Source: Amycolatopsis benzoatilytica AK 16/65
GTDB taxonomy: Bacteria; Actinomycetota; Actinomycetes; Mycobacteriales; Pseudonocardiaceae
Assembly (NCBI RefSeq): GCF_000383915.1
Contig: NZ_KB912942.1
Span: forward strand, 6,892,413-6,956,412
Direction: 5' to 3'
DNA: 64,000 nt
Position numbers and translations under genes: made by a program. Shown here one piece after another: positions 21,194 through 30,415 of the stretch (its first letter is position 1; every line of letters starts with the position of its first letter). The notes under the pieces are model-generated. The model saw only the letters and a program-made list of their open reading frames with translations. It ran no database searches and was not told the origin of the DNA.

Positions 21194-22579
21194 TCAGCCG
21201 ACCGGCCAAGGACGCTGCTCCCCGCGCAGCTTCTCGAACGCCGCCGCCACCCGCAGCACCTCCAGGTCGGCGAATCGCCGCCCGGCGATCTGCAGGCCGA
21301 TCGGCAAGCCCTCCGGGGTGTAGCCGCAGTTCAGGGACACCGCGGGCTGACCGGACATGTTGTACGGCACGGTGAAAGCGATGTGCTCGAACGGCCGCGC
21401 CGGGTCGTTCGTGGGAGACGGCCAGTCCGCTGGGGGCGGCAGGACAGGGCAGGTCGGCGACAGGACCACGTCGTAGGCTTCCGTCGCGCGCAGAGCTGCC
21501 ACGCTGATCGCGTCGATGGCGGCGAAACCGCGGTAAGTGTCCACACCGGACACCTCGGCGCCGCCGGCGGCCCACTCCGCGATGTATGGCAGCACCTGCG
21601 CGCGCTGGTCCTCCGACAACGCGGCGAGGTCCGACCAGGCACGGACTCGCCAGAAGGTGTCCAGGCCGTCCAGGTGTTCGCGGGTCAGGAACGGGGCGAC
21701 GGGTTCCACGGTCGCGCCAGCGCTGGAGAACAGCGCCGCGGCTGCGGTGACCGCGTCGGCGACGGCGGCGGTGACCGGGAGACCGACGCCGGGGTCCAGG
21801 TGCAGGCCGACGCGCAGACCGGCGACGGCACCGGTCAGGGAAGACCAGTCGATCGACGCGGGCGGCAGGCTCAGGTGGTCGCGCGCGTCGGGCTGGGCCA
21901 GGACGCTCATCAGCAGCGCGGTGTCGGCGACGGTCCTGGTCAGCGGCCCGGCGACCCGGCCGAGGAAGGGCGGGTCCACTGGCACGCGGCCGAAGCTGGG
22001 CTTCAGGCCGACCAGGCCGCACCAGCCGGCGGGCAGGCGGATCGAGCCGCCGATGTCGGTGCCTACGTGGAGAGGTCCGTACCCGGCGGCAGCCGCGGAG
22101 GCGGCACCAGCGCTCGAACCGCCGGGGGTGCGAGTGGGATCCCAGGGGTTGCGGGCGGCCGGGTGGAAGCTGGAGAGGCCGGAGGTGAGCATGCCGTAGT
22201 CGGGCATGGTCGTCTTCGCCAGCAGTACGGCACCGGACTCGCGTACGCGGGCTGCGGCGGGGGCGTCCGCTGTTGCGGGGGTAAGGGTGGTGGCGGCGGT
22301 GCCCAGTGGCGTAGGGACGCCTACCGAAGCGATGTTCTCCTTGAGCGTCAGGGGGACCCCGTCGATCGGTCCCGCTGGAGAAGCCGCGTGCCAGCGGGCT
22401 TCAGACTCCTTCGCGGCTTCGCGCGCTGAAGCAGCGTCGTACGCGTACAGAGCACGCAGTTCCGGCTCGCGGGCATCGATCCGTGCGAGGATCGCTTCGG
22501 TGACTTCGACCGGCGAGAACGTCTGCGAGCGGTATCCAGCCACCAGTTCGTTGGCGGTCAGGTCAGCGAGTTCGGTCAT
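21194..22579 (-). CDS. Amidase (amidase signature family)
   Basis: 461 residues. The Ser-cisSer-Lys triad is intact: K80 in LTLKEN, S155 in TPGGSSAG and S179 in DIGGSIRLPA. It should hydrolyse a carboxamide to acid and ammonia; the family also includes lactam- and aryl-amidases. Last gene of the operon that begins with the peptide-type binding protein, 15 bases after the SDR stop, so it probably processes the imported compound or a derivative. Confidence 0.92.
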   Translation of the reverse strand: MTELADLTANELVAGYRSQTFSPVEVTEAILARIDAREPELRALYAYDAASAREAAKESEARWHAASPAGPIDGVPLTLKENIASVGVPTPLGTAATTLTPATADAPAAARVRESGAVLLAKTTMPDYGMLTSGLSSFHPAARNPWDPTRTPGGSSAGAASAAAAGYGPLHVGTDIGGSIRLPAGWCGLVGLKPSFGRVPVDPPFLGRVAGPLTRTVADTALLMSVLAQPDARDHLSLPPASIDWSSLTGAVAGLRVGLHLDPGVGLPVTAAVADAVTAAAALFSSAGATVEPVAPFLTREHLDGLDTFWRVRAWSDLAALSEDQRAQVLPYIAEWAAGGAEVSGVDTYRGFAAIDAISVAALRATEAYDVVLSPTCPVLPPPADWPSPTNDPARPFEHIAFTVPYNMSGQPAVSLNCGYTPEGLPIGLQIAGRRFADLEVLRVAAAFEKLRGEQRPWPVG

Positions 22580-22594
22580 CGAGCAAGCCTCCGA

Positions 22595-23353
22595 TCACGA
22601 AGCGGGCGGGTCGAAGCGGCCGTCTACCGCGGTCCAGCCGCCGTCGACGGCGAGCACGGAGCCAGTGACGAACGTCGACGCGTCCGACGCGAGGTACACG
22701 ACGGCGCCAGCTAGCTCGTCGGCGCGGGCCCAGCGGCCTAGTGCGCCCTTCTGCGCGTACGCGTCGTACCAGTCGGGACGCGCTTTGATCTGTGCGGTCA
22801 GCGGTGTCTCGACAACGCCAGGCGCGATGGCGTTGACGCGTACGCCAGACGGTCCGAACTCGGCCGCCGCAGTGCGGAAGAGCTGCACTAGACCACCTTT
22901 GGTGGCGGCGTACGGGCCTTGCCCAGGCTCGACAGTGGTACCGCGGATCGAGGAGAAGCCAATGATGCTTCCGCGTCCGCGCGCGACCATCGGGGCACCG
23001 AAAGCGCGAAGCACTTCGAACGCGACGCCTAGGTTCAACTCGACGACACGGTCGAATTCTTCACGGGTGTAGTCCAGCAGACGCTTGCGCACGTTGGTGC
23101 CAGCGGTCAGGACGACCGCGTCCAGTTCGCCCAGCTCAACGGCGGCCCTGGCGACGGCACCGGGGTCGAGCAGGTCGATTTCGTACGCCTCGCCCGCGTC
23201 GGTTTCCTGTGCGGCGGCGAAATCCCGGTCAGCGCAGACGACCGAAGCTCCCTGTGCGGCCAGCGCGCGGGCAGCTTCCCGGCCGATCCCGCTGCCCGCG
23301 CCGAGAACCACCGCCCGCTGGCCGTCCATCCGGAAAAGATCGGCGTAATTCAC
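22595..23353 (-). CDS. Short-chain dehydrogenase/reductase
   Basis: 252 residues from GTG 23353, overlapping the aldehyde dehydrogenase stop as GTGA. GAGSGIGREAA binds the nucleotide, and the catalytic set is intact with FSSIRG and YAATK. The C-terminal VLAVDGGWTAVDG is typical. It should oxidise a hydroxyl to a carbonyl in the same pathway as the adjacent aldehyde dehydrogenase and amidase. Confidence 0.9.
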   Translation of the reverse strand: MNYADLFRMDGQRAVVLGAGSGIGREAARALAAQGASVVCADRDFAAAQETDAGEAYEIDLLDPGAVARAAVELGELDAVVLTAGTNVRKRLLDYTREEFDRVVELNLGVAFEVLRAFGAPMVARGRGSIIGFSSIRGTTVEPGQGPYAATKGGLVQLFRTAAAEFGPSGVRVNAIAPGVVETPLTAQIKARPDWYDAYAQKGALGRWARADELAGAVVYLASDASTFVTGSVLAVDGGWTAVDGRFDPPAS

Positions 23354-24774
23354 GGGCGCAGCACCGCCATCCTGGTCACGGTCAGCTCTTCGACGGCGAA
23401 CCGCGGCCCTTCGCGGCCGATCCCGGAGTCCTTGACCCCGCCGTAGGGCATCGTGTCGGACCGGAAACCCGGCACCTCGTTCACCACTACCCCGCCGACT
23501 TCCAGCTCGTCCAACGCCCGGAACGCGGTCTTCAACGAGCGGCTGTACACGCTCGCGTGCAGGCCGTACCGGGACGCGTTGACGGCGGCGAACGCTTCGT
23601 CCACATCGGACACTGTGCGCAGGCAGACGACCGGGCCGAAGATCTCCTCGTCCCAGCATTCGACGCCGTCCGGGACGTCGGCGAGCACGGTCGGCGCCAG
23701 TACGCCGTCGCGGACCGAGCCGCCGGCCAGCAGACGGGCACCGGCCGCGACCGCCTTGTCGACCCATTCGGCGACCCGGCCCGTGGAGCGCGGATCGATC
23801 AACGCGGACACCCGGGTTTCCGGGGAACGAGGATCGCCGACGATCACTTCGTCCAGCCGAGCCAGCACTTTCGCGGTGAACTCGTCAGCCGCCGAGGAGA
23901 CGGTCAGCACCCGTTGCACGGAGATGCAGGCTTGCCCGGACGCGTAGAACCCGCCGCGCAGCACCGCGTCCGCGGCGGCGTCCAGGTCGGCGTCCTCGGC
24001 GACGACGAGAGCGGCGTTGGAACCCAGCTCCAGCAAGGTTTTCGTCGGCGCGGCGTCCCGGGCGATCCGGTGGCCGACCGCGGCCGAGCCGGTGAACGAC
24101 ACCGCACCGATCCGCCGGTCGGTGACCAGCGCGGAGCCGACCGCCGCGTCCCCGGTGACCAGTTGCACCATCGCGGGCAGGTCGGTCAGCGACCGGATCA
24201 GGTGCACCAGCCACAGCGTCGCCAACGGGGTCTGCGGAGCCGGTTTCACCACCACCGGGCAGCCGGCCGCGATGGACGGCGCGATCTTGTGCGAGGCCAG
24301 CAGAAGCGGGTAGTTGAACCCGGCGATGCCGACCACCACGCCGATCGGCTTGCGCTTCCAGAACCCGACCAGCCCGTCGCCGGAGGGCAGCAGGTCGAGC
24401 GGCACGGTTTCGCCGTGCAGGCGCGACACTTCCTCGGCCGCGGCTTCCCAGGTGACGATCGTCCGCGCGACCTCCACCTGGCAGTCGACCAAGGGTTTTC
24501 CGGTCTCCCGCACGAGCAGCTGCTCGAACTCCGCCCGCCGGGAACGCACCGCGGCGGCCACGTCGTTGAGCAGCGTCCGGCGGGTCCGCGAGGGCAATGC
24601 CGCGACCGCGCCAGCCACCGCCACGGCTTCGTCAACCGCGCGAACCGCGAGCGCCGGAGTACCGACAGGGGCGGAGCCGACCACACTGCCGTCGTAAGGA
24701 AACACCACCTCCGCGGAGTCGGCGGTGCACATCCAACCGGGCCCGACCGGCAGGCCGTCCGGGTAGTCAGGCAT
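23350..24774 (-). CDS. Aldehyde dehydrogenase (NAD(P)+)
   Basis: 474 residues. The general-base glutamate sits in LLELGSN and the catalytic cysteine in GQACISVQR; the cofactor segment FTGSAAVG is present, so the enzyme looks active. It oxidises an aldehyde to a carboxylate. Its start overlaps the end of the upstream ABC ATPase gene by eight bases, showing it belongs to the transporter operon. The variant LGSN in place of the usual LGGK/LGGN is shared by several CALDH-type branches. Confidence 0.9.
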   Translation of the reverse strand: MPDYPDGLPVGPGWMCTADSAEVVFPYDGSVVGSAPVGTPALAVRAVDEAVAVAGAVAALPSRTRRTLLNDVAAAVRSRRAEFEQLLVRETGKPLVDCQVEVARTIVTWEAAAEEVSRLHGETVPLDLLPSGDGLVGFWKRKPIGVVVGIAGFNYPLLLASHKIAPSIAAGCPVVVKPAPQTPLATLWLVHLIRSLTDLPAMVQLVTGDAAVGSALVTDRRIGAVSFTGSAAVGHRIARDAAPTKTLLELGSNAALVVAEDADLDAAADAVLRGGFYASGQACISVQRVLTVSSAADEFTAKVLARLDEVIVGDPRSPETRVSALIDPRSTGRVAEWVDKAVAAGARLLAGGSVRDGVLAPTVLADVPDGVECWDEEIFGPVVCLRTVSDVDEAFAAVNASRYGLHASVYSRSLKTAFRALDELEVGGVVVNEVPGFRSDTMPYGGVKDSGIGREGPRFAVEELTVTRMAVLRP

Positions 24775-25534
24775 CCGTTCCTCCCTTCAACCGGGCCAGC
24801 TCGGCGCGCAGGTTCGGCGCGGCAGCCAGCAGTTCCCGGGTGTACTCGTGTTCCGGCGCCGCGTAAACCCGCTCGACATCGCCGAGTTCCACGATCTCGC
24901 CCTGGCGCATCACCGCGACGCGATCGCAGACGTGCCGCACCACGCCGAGGTCGTGCGAGACGAAGATCAACGTCAGCGAGAACTCCTCGACCAGCCGGGC
25001 CAGCAGGTCCAGGATCTGTGCTCGGACCGAAACGTCCAGCGCGCTCACCGGTTCGTCGGCGATCAGCACGCTCGGGTTCGGCGCGAGCGCGCGAGCGATG
25101 GAGATCCGCTGCCTCTGCCCGCCGGAGAACTGGTGCGGATACCGCAGCGCCGCGTCCGCGGGCAGGCCGACCGCGGCCAGCAGTTCCGCGACCCGCTCCG
25201 GCGACCGGCGCCCGAGCGGCTCGGAAACGATGTCCCGCACGCGCATCCGCGGGTCCAGCGAACCCATCGGATCCTGGAAGACGATCTGCAGTTCCTGGCG
25301 CAGGAAGCGCAGTTTCCGTTCCGGCAGCGAATCGATCCGCTTGCCGTCGAACGACACGGTGCCCGCGGTCGGCCGATCGAGCGCGGCGAGCAGCCGGACC
25401 AGCGTCGACTTGCCGGACCCGGATTCGCCGACGATCCCGAACCGCTGACCAGCCTCGACGGCGAAACTCACGCCGCGCAACGCGTGCACGTTCCGGCGCG
25501 CGTACCGCCGCTCCAGGTTCTCCACGGTGATCAT
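24767..25534 (-). CDS. Oligopeptide-type ABC transporter ATPase (DppF-like)
   Basis: 255 residues. Walker A GESGSGKS, signature FSGGQRQR, Walker B VLIADEP and the switch histidine in FVSHDLG are intact. It pairs with the DppD-like ATPase immediately upstream (ATGA overlap). The C-terminal HEYTRELLAA is the usual short tail of the family; the protein is short (most are 300 or more) because the C-terminal oligopeptide extension is reduced. Confidence 0.9.
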   Translation of the reverse strand: MITVENLERRYARRNVHALRGVSFAVEAGQRFGIVGESGSGKSTLVRLLAALDRPTAGTVSFDGKRIDSLPERKLRFLRQELQIVFQDPMGSLDPRMRVRDIVSEPLGRRSPERVAELLAAVGLPADAALRYPHQFSGGQRQRISIARALAPNPSVLIADEPVSALDVSVRAQILDLLARLVEEFSLTLIFVSHDLGVVRHVCDRVAVMRQGEIVELGDVERVYAAPEHEYTRELLAAAPNLRAELARLKGGTDA

Positions 25535-26283
25535 CGCGCCCCCCTGGACTTTCCGCGACCCTCCAGATCGGAAGCGGCGAGCAACCGCTGAGTGTATGAG
25601 TGCCGCGGCGCGGTCAGCACGTCCCGCGTCGAACCGTGCTCCACAATGGATCCGTCGAGCATCACCAGCACCCGGTCGCACATCTGCGCCACCACCGCCA
25701 AATCGTGCGTGATGAACAGCAGCGAACTCTCCGCCGGCAACCGCTCGCGGATCAACCCGAGGATCTGCGCCTGCACGGTCACGTCCAGCGCGGTGGTCGG
25801 CTCGTCGCAGATCAGCAGCGCCGGATCGTTCGCCAGCGCGATCGCCAGCACTACCCGCTGGCGCTGACCGCCGGACAGCTGGTGCGGATACGCCCGCGCC
25901 ACCCCCGCCAACCCCACCGACGCCAGCAATTCCTCGGCCGACCGGCCGCGACGGCCATGGATCCGGTACGGCTCGGTGACCTGCCGCCCGATCCGCATCG
26001 CCGGATTCAGCGCGGTCATCGGCTCCTGGAACACCATCGCCATCCCGTCGCCGCGCAACCGGGACAACTCCTTCTCCGGCGCGCCCAGCAACTCGCGGCC
26101 GTCCAGCCGCACCGAGCCGGTCGCGGTCAGACCTTCCGGCAACAGCCCCAGCACGGACAGCGCGGTGAGCGACTTCCCGGACCCGGACTCGCCGATCAGC
26201 CCGACCCGCTCGCCCGCGCCCAGTTCGAACGAGACATCCCGGACCAACTCCGCGACCTGCAGGTTTTCCACCGTCAGCGTCAT
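25531..26283 (-). CDS. Oligopeptide-type ABC transporter ATPase (DppD-like)
   Basis: 250 residues. Walker A GESGSGKS, signature LSGGQRQR, Walker B LLICDEP and FITHDLAVV are present, and the tail HSYTQRLLAA is family-typical. It forms the second half of the ATPase pair. ATGA overlaps join it to its neighbours on both sides. Confidence 0.9.
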   Translation of the reverse strand: MTLTVENLQVAELVRDVSFELGAGERVGLIGESGSGKSLTALSVLGLLPEGLTATGSVRLDGRELLGAPEKELSRLRGDGMAMVFQEPMTALNPAMRIGRQVTEPYRIHGRRGRSAEELLASVGLAGVARAYPHQLSGGQRQRVVLAIALANDPALLICDEPTTALDVTVQAQILGLIRERLPAESSLLFITHDLAVVAQMCDRVLVMLDGSIVEHGSTRDVLTAPRHSYTQRLLAASDLEGRGKSRGAR

Positions 26284-27095
26284 GCGCGGGCCGCCAATCG
26301 GGGGTCCAGGCGGTCGCGCAGACCGTCGCCGAGCAGGTTGAACCCGAGCACCGCGACCGCGATCGCGACGCCAGGCACGAGCGCGAGTCGCGGATGCGCG
26401 GTGAGCAACTCCTGCGATTCCTGCAGCATCCGGCCCCACGACGGCGTCGGCGGCCGGGTGCCGAAGCCGAGGAACGACAGTGCCGCTTCGGCCAGCACCG
26501 CGATCGCGAACGACACCGACGCCTGCACGATCAGCAGACCGCCGATGTTCGGCAGCAGGTGCGACCAGGCGATCCGCATCCGCGACCGGCCGGCTGCCCG
26601 GGCAGCGAGCACGTATTCGCTGCTCATCACCTGCAGCGACCCGGACCGCGCGATCCGGGCGAACGACGGCACGGTCGCGATGCCGATGGCGATCATCGCG
26701 GTAAGCGTGTCCGCTCCGAACACCGCTCCGAACATGATCGCCAGCAGCAGCGCCGGAAACGCCAGCACCAGGTCGTTCGCCCGCATCACCAGCTCGCCGA
26801 GCCAGCGCGGAGCCATCGCGGCGAGCACGCCCAGCGGGGTGCCGACCACCGCCGCGATGCCGACCGCGGCCACCCCGACGTACAGCGTGGTCCGCGCGCC
26901 GACCAGGAGCTGGCTGAACACGTCCCGGCCGAATTTGTCGGTGCCGAACAGGTGCTCGGCCGAGAAGCCGAGCAGCCGATCCGGCGCGTTGACCTGCACC
27001 GGGTCGTATGGCGTCCACCCGAACGAGACCAGCGCGGCCAGCACCACCAGCGCGACGAGAGTCCCGCCCAGCAGGAGATTTCCGTTGCGGCGCAT
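26280..27095 (-). CDS. Oligopeptide-type ABC transporter permease (DppC-like)
   Basis: 271 residues. One N-terminal membrane segment, then HLFGTDKFGRDVFSQLLVGARTTL, the hallmark of DppC/OppC, and a BPD permease domain with the EAALSFLGFG loop and PSWGRML. The ATG shares one base with the stop of the DppB-like gene. Confidence 0.9.
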   Translation of the reverse strand: MRRNGNLLLGGTLVALVVLAALVSFGWTPYDPVQVNAPDRLLGFSAEHLFGTDKFGRDVFSQLLVGARTTLYVGVAAVGIAAVVGTPLGVLAAMAPRWLGELVMRANDLVLAFPALLLAIMFGAVFGADTLTAMIAIGIATVPSFARIARSGSLQVMSSEYVLAARAAGRSRMRIAWSHLLPNIGGLLIVQASVSFAIAVLAEAALSFLGFGTRPPTPSWGRMLQESQELLTAHPRLALVPGVAIAVAVLGFNLLGDGLRDRLDPRLAARA

Positions 27096-28039
27096 CAGGA
27101 CCCCCGCAGTCTCGGGTCGAGTGCCGGATACAGCAGGTCGACCACGAAGTTCACCAGCAGCACGGCGGCCACCAGCACCAGCACGATCCCCTGCACGGTC
27201 AGCAGATCGCGTTGCGCCACCGCGTCCAGCAGCATCGAGCCGAGGCCGGGCAGCACGAACACCCGCTCCACCACGACCGCACCGATCAGCAGCGTCGTCA
27301 GCTGCAGCCCCAGCACCGTGACCACCGGGACGGACGCGTTGCGCAGCCCGTGCCGGACCAGCGCCTGCCCCGGCAGCAAGCCCTTCGACCGGGCAGTGCG
27401 CAGGTAGTCCTGGCCAAGCGTGTCGAGCACCGACGAGCGCACGTACCGGGTGAGGACCGCGCCCTGTACCAAACCGAGCGACAGCGCCGGCAGGATCAGT
27501 CCGCGCAGGAATTCCCCGGCGTCCTGGTCCGGCGGGGTCCACCCGCCGCTCGGCAGCCAGCGCAGCTGCACGGCGAAGATCTGCACCAGGATGATGCCCG
27601 CCAGGAAAGCCGGGATCGCCACACCTACCTGGGACAGGCCGGAAACCGCCACGCCGGCGGGCTTCCGGTGCCGCACCGCGGCGAACGCGCCGGCCGGCAA
27701 CGCGATCGCCAGCGCGACCACCATCCCCGCACCGACCAGCCACAACGTGACGCCGAGCCGGTCGGTCAGCTGCGGGCTGATCGCCTCGCGCGTGACGTAG
27801 GACCGGCCGAAGTCGCCGTGCAGCACGCCGCCGATCCACGTCAGGTACTGCTCGACCAGCGGCCGGTCGATGCCGAACTCCGCGCGCGTCTTCGCCAGCA
27901 GCTCGGGCGTCGCGTTGACGCCCAGCGCCACCTGCGCCGGATCGCCCGGCAGCACCGCCATGAACAAGAACACCACGACAGACGCGACGAAAAGGCTCAC
28001 CGCGAAGACAGCGACCCGTCGCAGCACCCGCGCGGTCAT
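27095..28039 (-). CDS. Oligopeptide-type ABC transporter permease (DppB-like)
   Basis: 314 residues with an N-terminal membrane segment, LPGDPAQVALG, the DPD/DppB-type FGIDRPLVEQYLTWIGG segment, and the EAA-type loop ARSKGLLPGQALVRHGLRNA. It pairs with the DppC-like permease. Overlaps the binding-protein stop by four bases. Confidence 0.9.
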   Translation of the reverse strand: MTARVLRRVAVFAVSLFVASVVVFLFMAVLPGDPAQVALGVNATPELLAKTRAEFGIDRPLVEQYLTWIGGVLHGDFGRSYVTREAISPQLTDRLGVTLWLVGAGMVVALAIALPAGAFAAVRHRKPAGVAVSGLSQVGVAIPAFLAGIILVQIFAVQLRWLPSGGWTPPDQDAGEFLRGLILPALSLGLVQGAVLTRYVRSSVLDTLGQDYLRTARSKGLLPGQALVRHGLRNASVPVVTVLGLQLTTLLIGAVVVERVFVLPGLGSMLLDAVAQRDLLTVQGIVLVLVAAVLLVNFVVDLLYPALDPRLRGS

Positions 28040-29526
28040 GCCGGCCTCACCGCGGTCAGGTCGAACGACTCGCTGACCTGGTTGCGCGCCAGGCCGGTCA
28101 CCTTCTTCTTGGCGACCACGACGTTCGGGAACAGGAACAGCCAGTCGGCGGCCGCGTCGGTGTTCAGCTGCCGCGCGACCTGCCTCATATCGCTCACTTG
28201 TTCCGATGCCGTACCGCTGTCGGCCGCCGCGAGCAGCTGCTGCACGCGCTTGTTGTCGTAACCCCAGTAGTACTTGGGTTTCCCGAACGTGGTGATGTCG
28301 CGGGCCTCCACGTGCTGGATGATCGACAGGTCGTAGTCGTGCTGGGTGAAGACCTGTTTGAGCCACACCGCCGGGAAATCGAGCGGTTCGATCGTCGCGG
28401 TGACGCCGACGTCGGCCAGCTGCGACTGCACCACCTGCGCCGCCGACACGGCGTACGGCAGGTTCGGGATGCGCAGCCGCAGCTTGAGATCGCGGACACC
28501 GGCTTCGGCGAGCAGTTGCTTCGCCTTCGCCGGGTCGAACGGGTAGACCCTGGACAGATCCTCGTACCACGGGTCGGTGGGCGGGACCATGCTGCCGATG
28601 AGCGTGCCGCGACCGTTGAAAACCAGGTCCAGCAAGGCTTTCCGGTCGATCGCATAGGTGAGCGCACGGCGCACGCGCACGTCGTTCAGCGGTGCGCGCT
28701 GGTTGTTGAACGCCAGCGTGACCTCGCTGTTCGTGGTGCCCTGCAGCACCGTGAACCGGGTGTCGCCCTCGAACTGCGGGATCGAATCGGCCGAGGTGAG
28801 AGTGGAGATCACGTCGATTCCATTGGACAGCAAGGCGTTGTTGAGCGCGGTCGGATCGGCGAAGTACTTGAGCACCACCGTGCGATACGCCGGCTCGCGG
28901 CCCCAGTACCGCGGATTCTGCCGCAGCACAATGGAATCGCCGCGACGGCGGGAAGCCACCTCGTACGGCCCGGTGCCCACCGGACGGTTCGCCAGATCGG
29001 CGACCCCGGTGGGCGTGAACATCGCGCCGAGCCGGCTCGTGAGACTGAACAGCCAGCCGTTGCTGGGCTTCGACAGCACGACTCGCGCGTGATCCGGCGC
29101 GACCGCCTCGACGTGGTCCACCACGTCCATCGCCGACTTGATCGAGATCGTCCAGTCGGTCTTCACCCGCATCAGCGAAAACCGCACGTCGGAAGCGGTG
29201 AACGGGGCGCCGTTGCTGAACGTGACCCCCGGCTGGAGCTGAAAGTCGTAGGTCTTGCGGTCCGGGCTGATCGTCCAGGACTTCGCGAGCAGCGGCACGA
29301 TCCGGCCCTGCGGATCGAGCTTCACCAGGCCCTCGTAGACGTTGTAAAGCAGCGCCTGCGGGATGGCGGCACCGTCGGCGTGGGTGAAGTCGAAGTTCGC
29401 CGGCTCCGCGGAGAAGCCGACGGAAAGGGTGTCCGGACCTGGGGAAACACTCGCGCTGGAGCCGGCCGAGCAGCCGGACACCACGAGCAGCAGCGAGAGC
29501 GCCGCGGCAGTGATCCGGACTTTCAT
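28036..29526 (-). CDS. Family 5 solute-binding lipoprotein
   Basis: 496 residues. The signal peptide ends with the lipobox VVSGC, so the protein is lipid-anchored outside the membrane. The SBP_bac_5 fold is shown by LYNVYEGLVKLDPQGRIVPLLA and DVRVRRALTYAIDRKALL. It captures a peptide or peptide-sized ligand and delivers it to the DppBC channel. First gene of the eight-gene operon; the promoter lies in the 75-base gap shared with the GntR gene. Confidence 0.93.
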   Translation of the reverse strand: MKVRITAAALSLLLVVSGCSAGSSASVSPGPDTLSVGFSAEPANFDFTHADGAAIPQALLYNVYEGLVKLDPQGRIVPLLAKSWTISPDRKTYDFQLQPGVTFSNGAPFTASDVRFSLMRVKTDWTISIKSAMDVVDHVEAVAPDHARVVLSKPSNGWLFSLTSRLGAMFTPTGVADLANRPVGTGPYEVASRRRGDSIVLRQNPRYWGREPAYRTVVLKYFADPTALNNALLSNGIDVISTLTSADSIPQFEGDTRFTVLQGTTNSEVTLAFNNQRAPLNDVRVRRALTYAIDRKALLDLVFNGRGTLIGSMVPPTDPWYEDLSRVYPFDPAKAKQLLAEAGVRDLKLRLRIPNLPYAVSAAQVVQSQLADVGVTATIEPLDFPAVWLKQVFTQHDYDLSIIQHVEARDITTFGKPKYYWGYDNKRVQQLLAAADSGTASEQVSDMRQVARQLNTDAAADWLFLFPNVVVAKKKVTGLARNQVSESFDLTAVRPA

Positions 29527-29545
29527 TCTGCCTCCTGCTCAGTAC

Positions 29546-29560
29546 ACTGGTCTGACCAGT
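29546..29560. promoter_or_regulatory. FadR-type operator
   Basis: ACTGGTCTGACCAGT is a perfect 7-1-7 palindrome in the short gap between the transporter operon and the divergent GntR gene. TGGTCNGACCA is the known core of FadR-subfamily operators. It is placed to control both directions. Confidence 0.82.
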
Positions 29561-29601
29561 AACCTCCAGCAGACTCGCATCCGTCAGACGCCGAGGTCAA
29601 G

Positions 29602-30339
29602 ATGAAGTTCGAACCGGTGGCTCCGGTCCGCGCCTACGAGCGGATCGTGGAGCAGATCGAGGAGGCCGTGGTCAGCGGCCGGCTCAAGCCCGGTGAACGG
29701 CTGCCCGGGGAGCGCGAGCTGATGATCCAGTTCGGAGTCGGCCGATCGACCGTGCGGGAGGCGCTGCGCGTGCTGCAGGCGGCCGAGCTGATCCGGTCCC
29801 GGCCGGGCGACCCGCGCGGGCCCGAGGTGCTCGCCGCGTCGCCGGGCGCGCTGCAGCGGTCGATGCACCGGCTGGCCCGGGCGGAACACGTCGGCCTGGC
29901 CGAGCTGTTGCAGTTCCGCATGGTGCTGGACGGCGCGTCGCATCTGCTGGCCGCGCAGCTGCGCACCGACGAGGATTTGACCGCGCTCGCCGCGGCGCTG
30001 GCCGGAATGGCGTCCGCCAACGGATATGAGGAATTCAGCCGCGCGGACGTCGCATTCCATGACGTAATAGCCCGCGTTTCCCGGAATCCGTTGCTCGTTG
30101 TGAGCGGCGAAGTGGTCCGCGGCGTCGTGCTGGAATTGATCGAGGACAAGCTCAGCCACGCCGACGACCGCGGCACGCTGATGCGCTCCTGGCTGCGCCA
30201 CCACGAAGAGGTGCTGAACGCGATCCGCGCCGCCGACGGAGCATCGGCGGCGCGGCTGGCGCGGCAAGCGCTGTACGACAACTACGCGGAGTACGTGCCG
30301 GAAGAGCAGCGCGCGCTGCTCACCCCGCTGCTGACCTGA
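29602..30339 (+). CDS. GntR-family regulator, FadR subfamily
   Basis: 245 residues. N-terminal winged helix with LPGERELMIQFGVGRSTVREALRVL, then an all-helical FCD domain with a D-x3-H pattern (ADVAFHDVIA) that binds metal and an organic acid effector. It is divergent from the amidase/transporter operon and separated from it only by the 7-1-7 palindrome, so it very probably controls that operon and itself. Confidence 0.92.
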   Translation: MKFEPVAPVRAYERIVEQIEEAVVSGRLKPGERLPGERELMIQFGVGRSTVREALRVLQAAELIRSRPGDPRGPEVLAASPGALQRSMHRLARAEHVGLAELLQFRMVLDGASHLLAAQLRTDEDLTALAAALAGMASANGYEEFSRADVAFHDVIARVSRNPLLVVSGEVVRGVVLELIEDKLSHADDRGTLMRSWLRHHEEVLNAIRAADGASAARLARQALYDNYAEYVPEEQRALLTPLLT

Positions 30340-30350
30340 GTTGCGAGCGC

Positions 30351-30398
30351 CCCGATGTGGCATTGGGTGCATCGCATGCACCCAATGCCACATTGGGG
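30351..30398. repeat. Family B intergenic palindrome, copy 1
   Basis: Perfect 18-base arms ATGTGGCATTGGGTGCAT and complement around CGC, flanked by CCCCG and TGGGG. It lies between the converging GntR and sortase genes. A near-identical sequence recurs at 63394-63472. Confidence 0.85.
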
Positions 30399-30415
30399 TG
30401 GCGGGTGGGGGTGGG

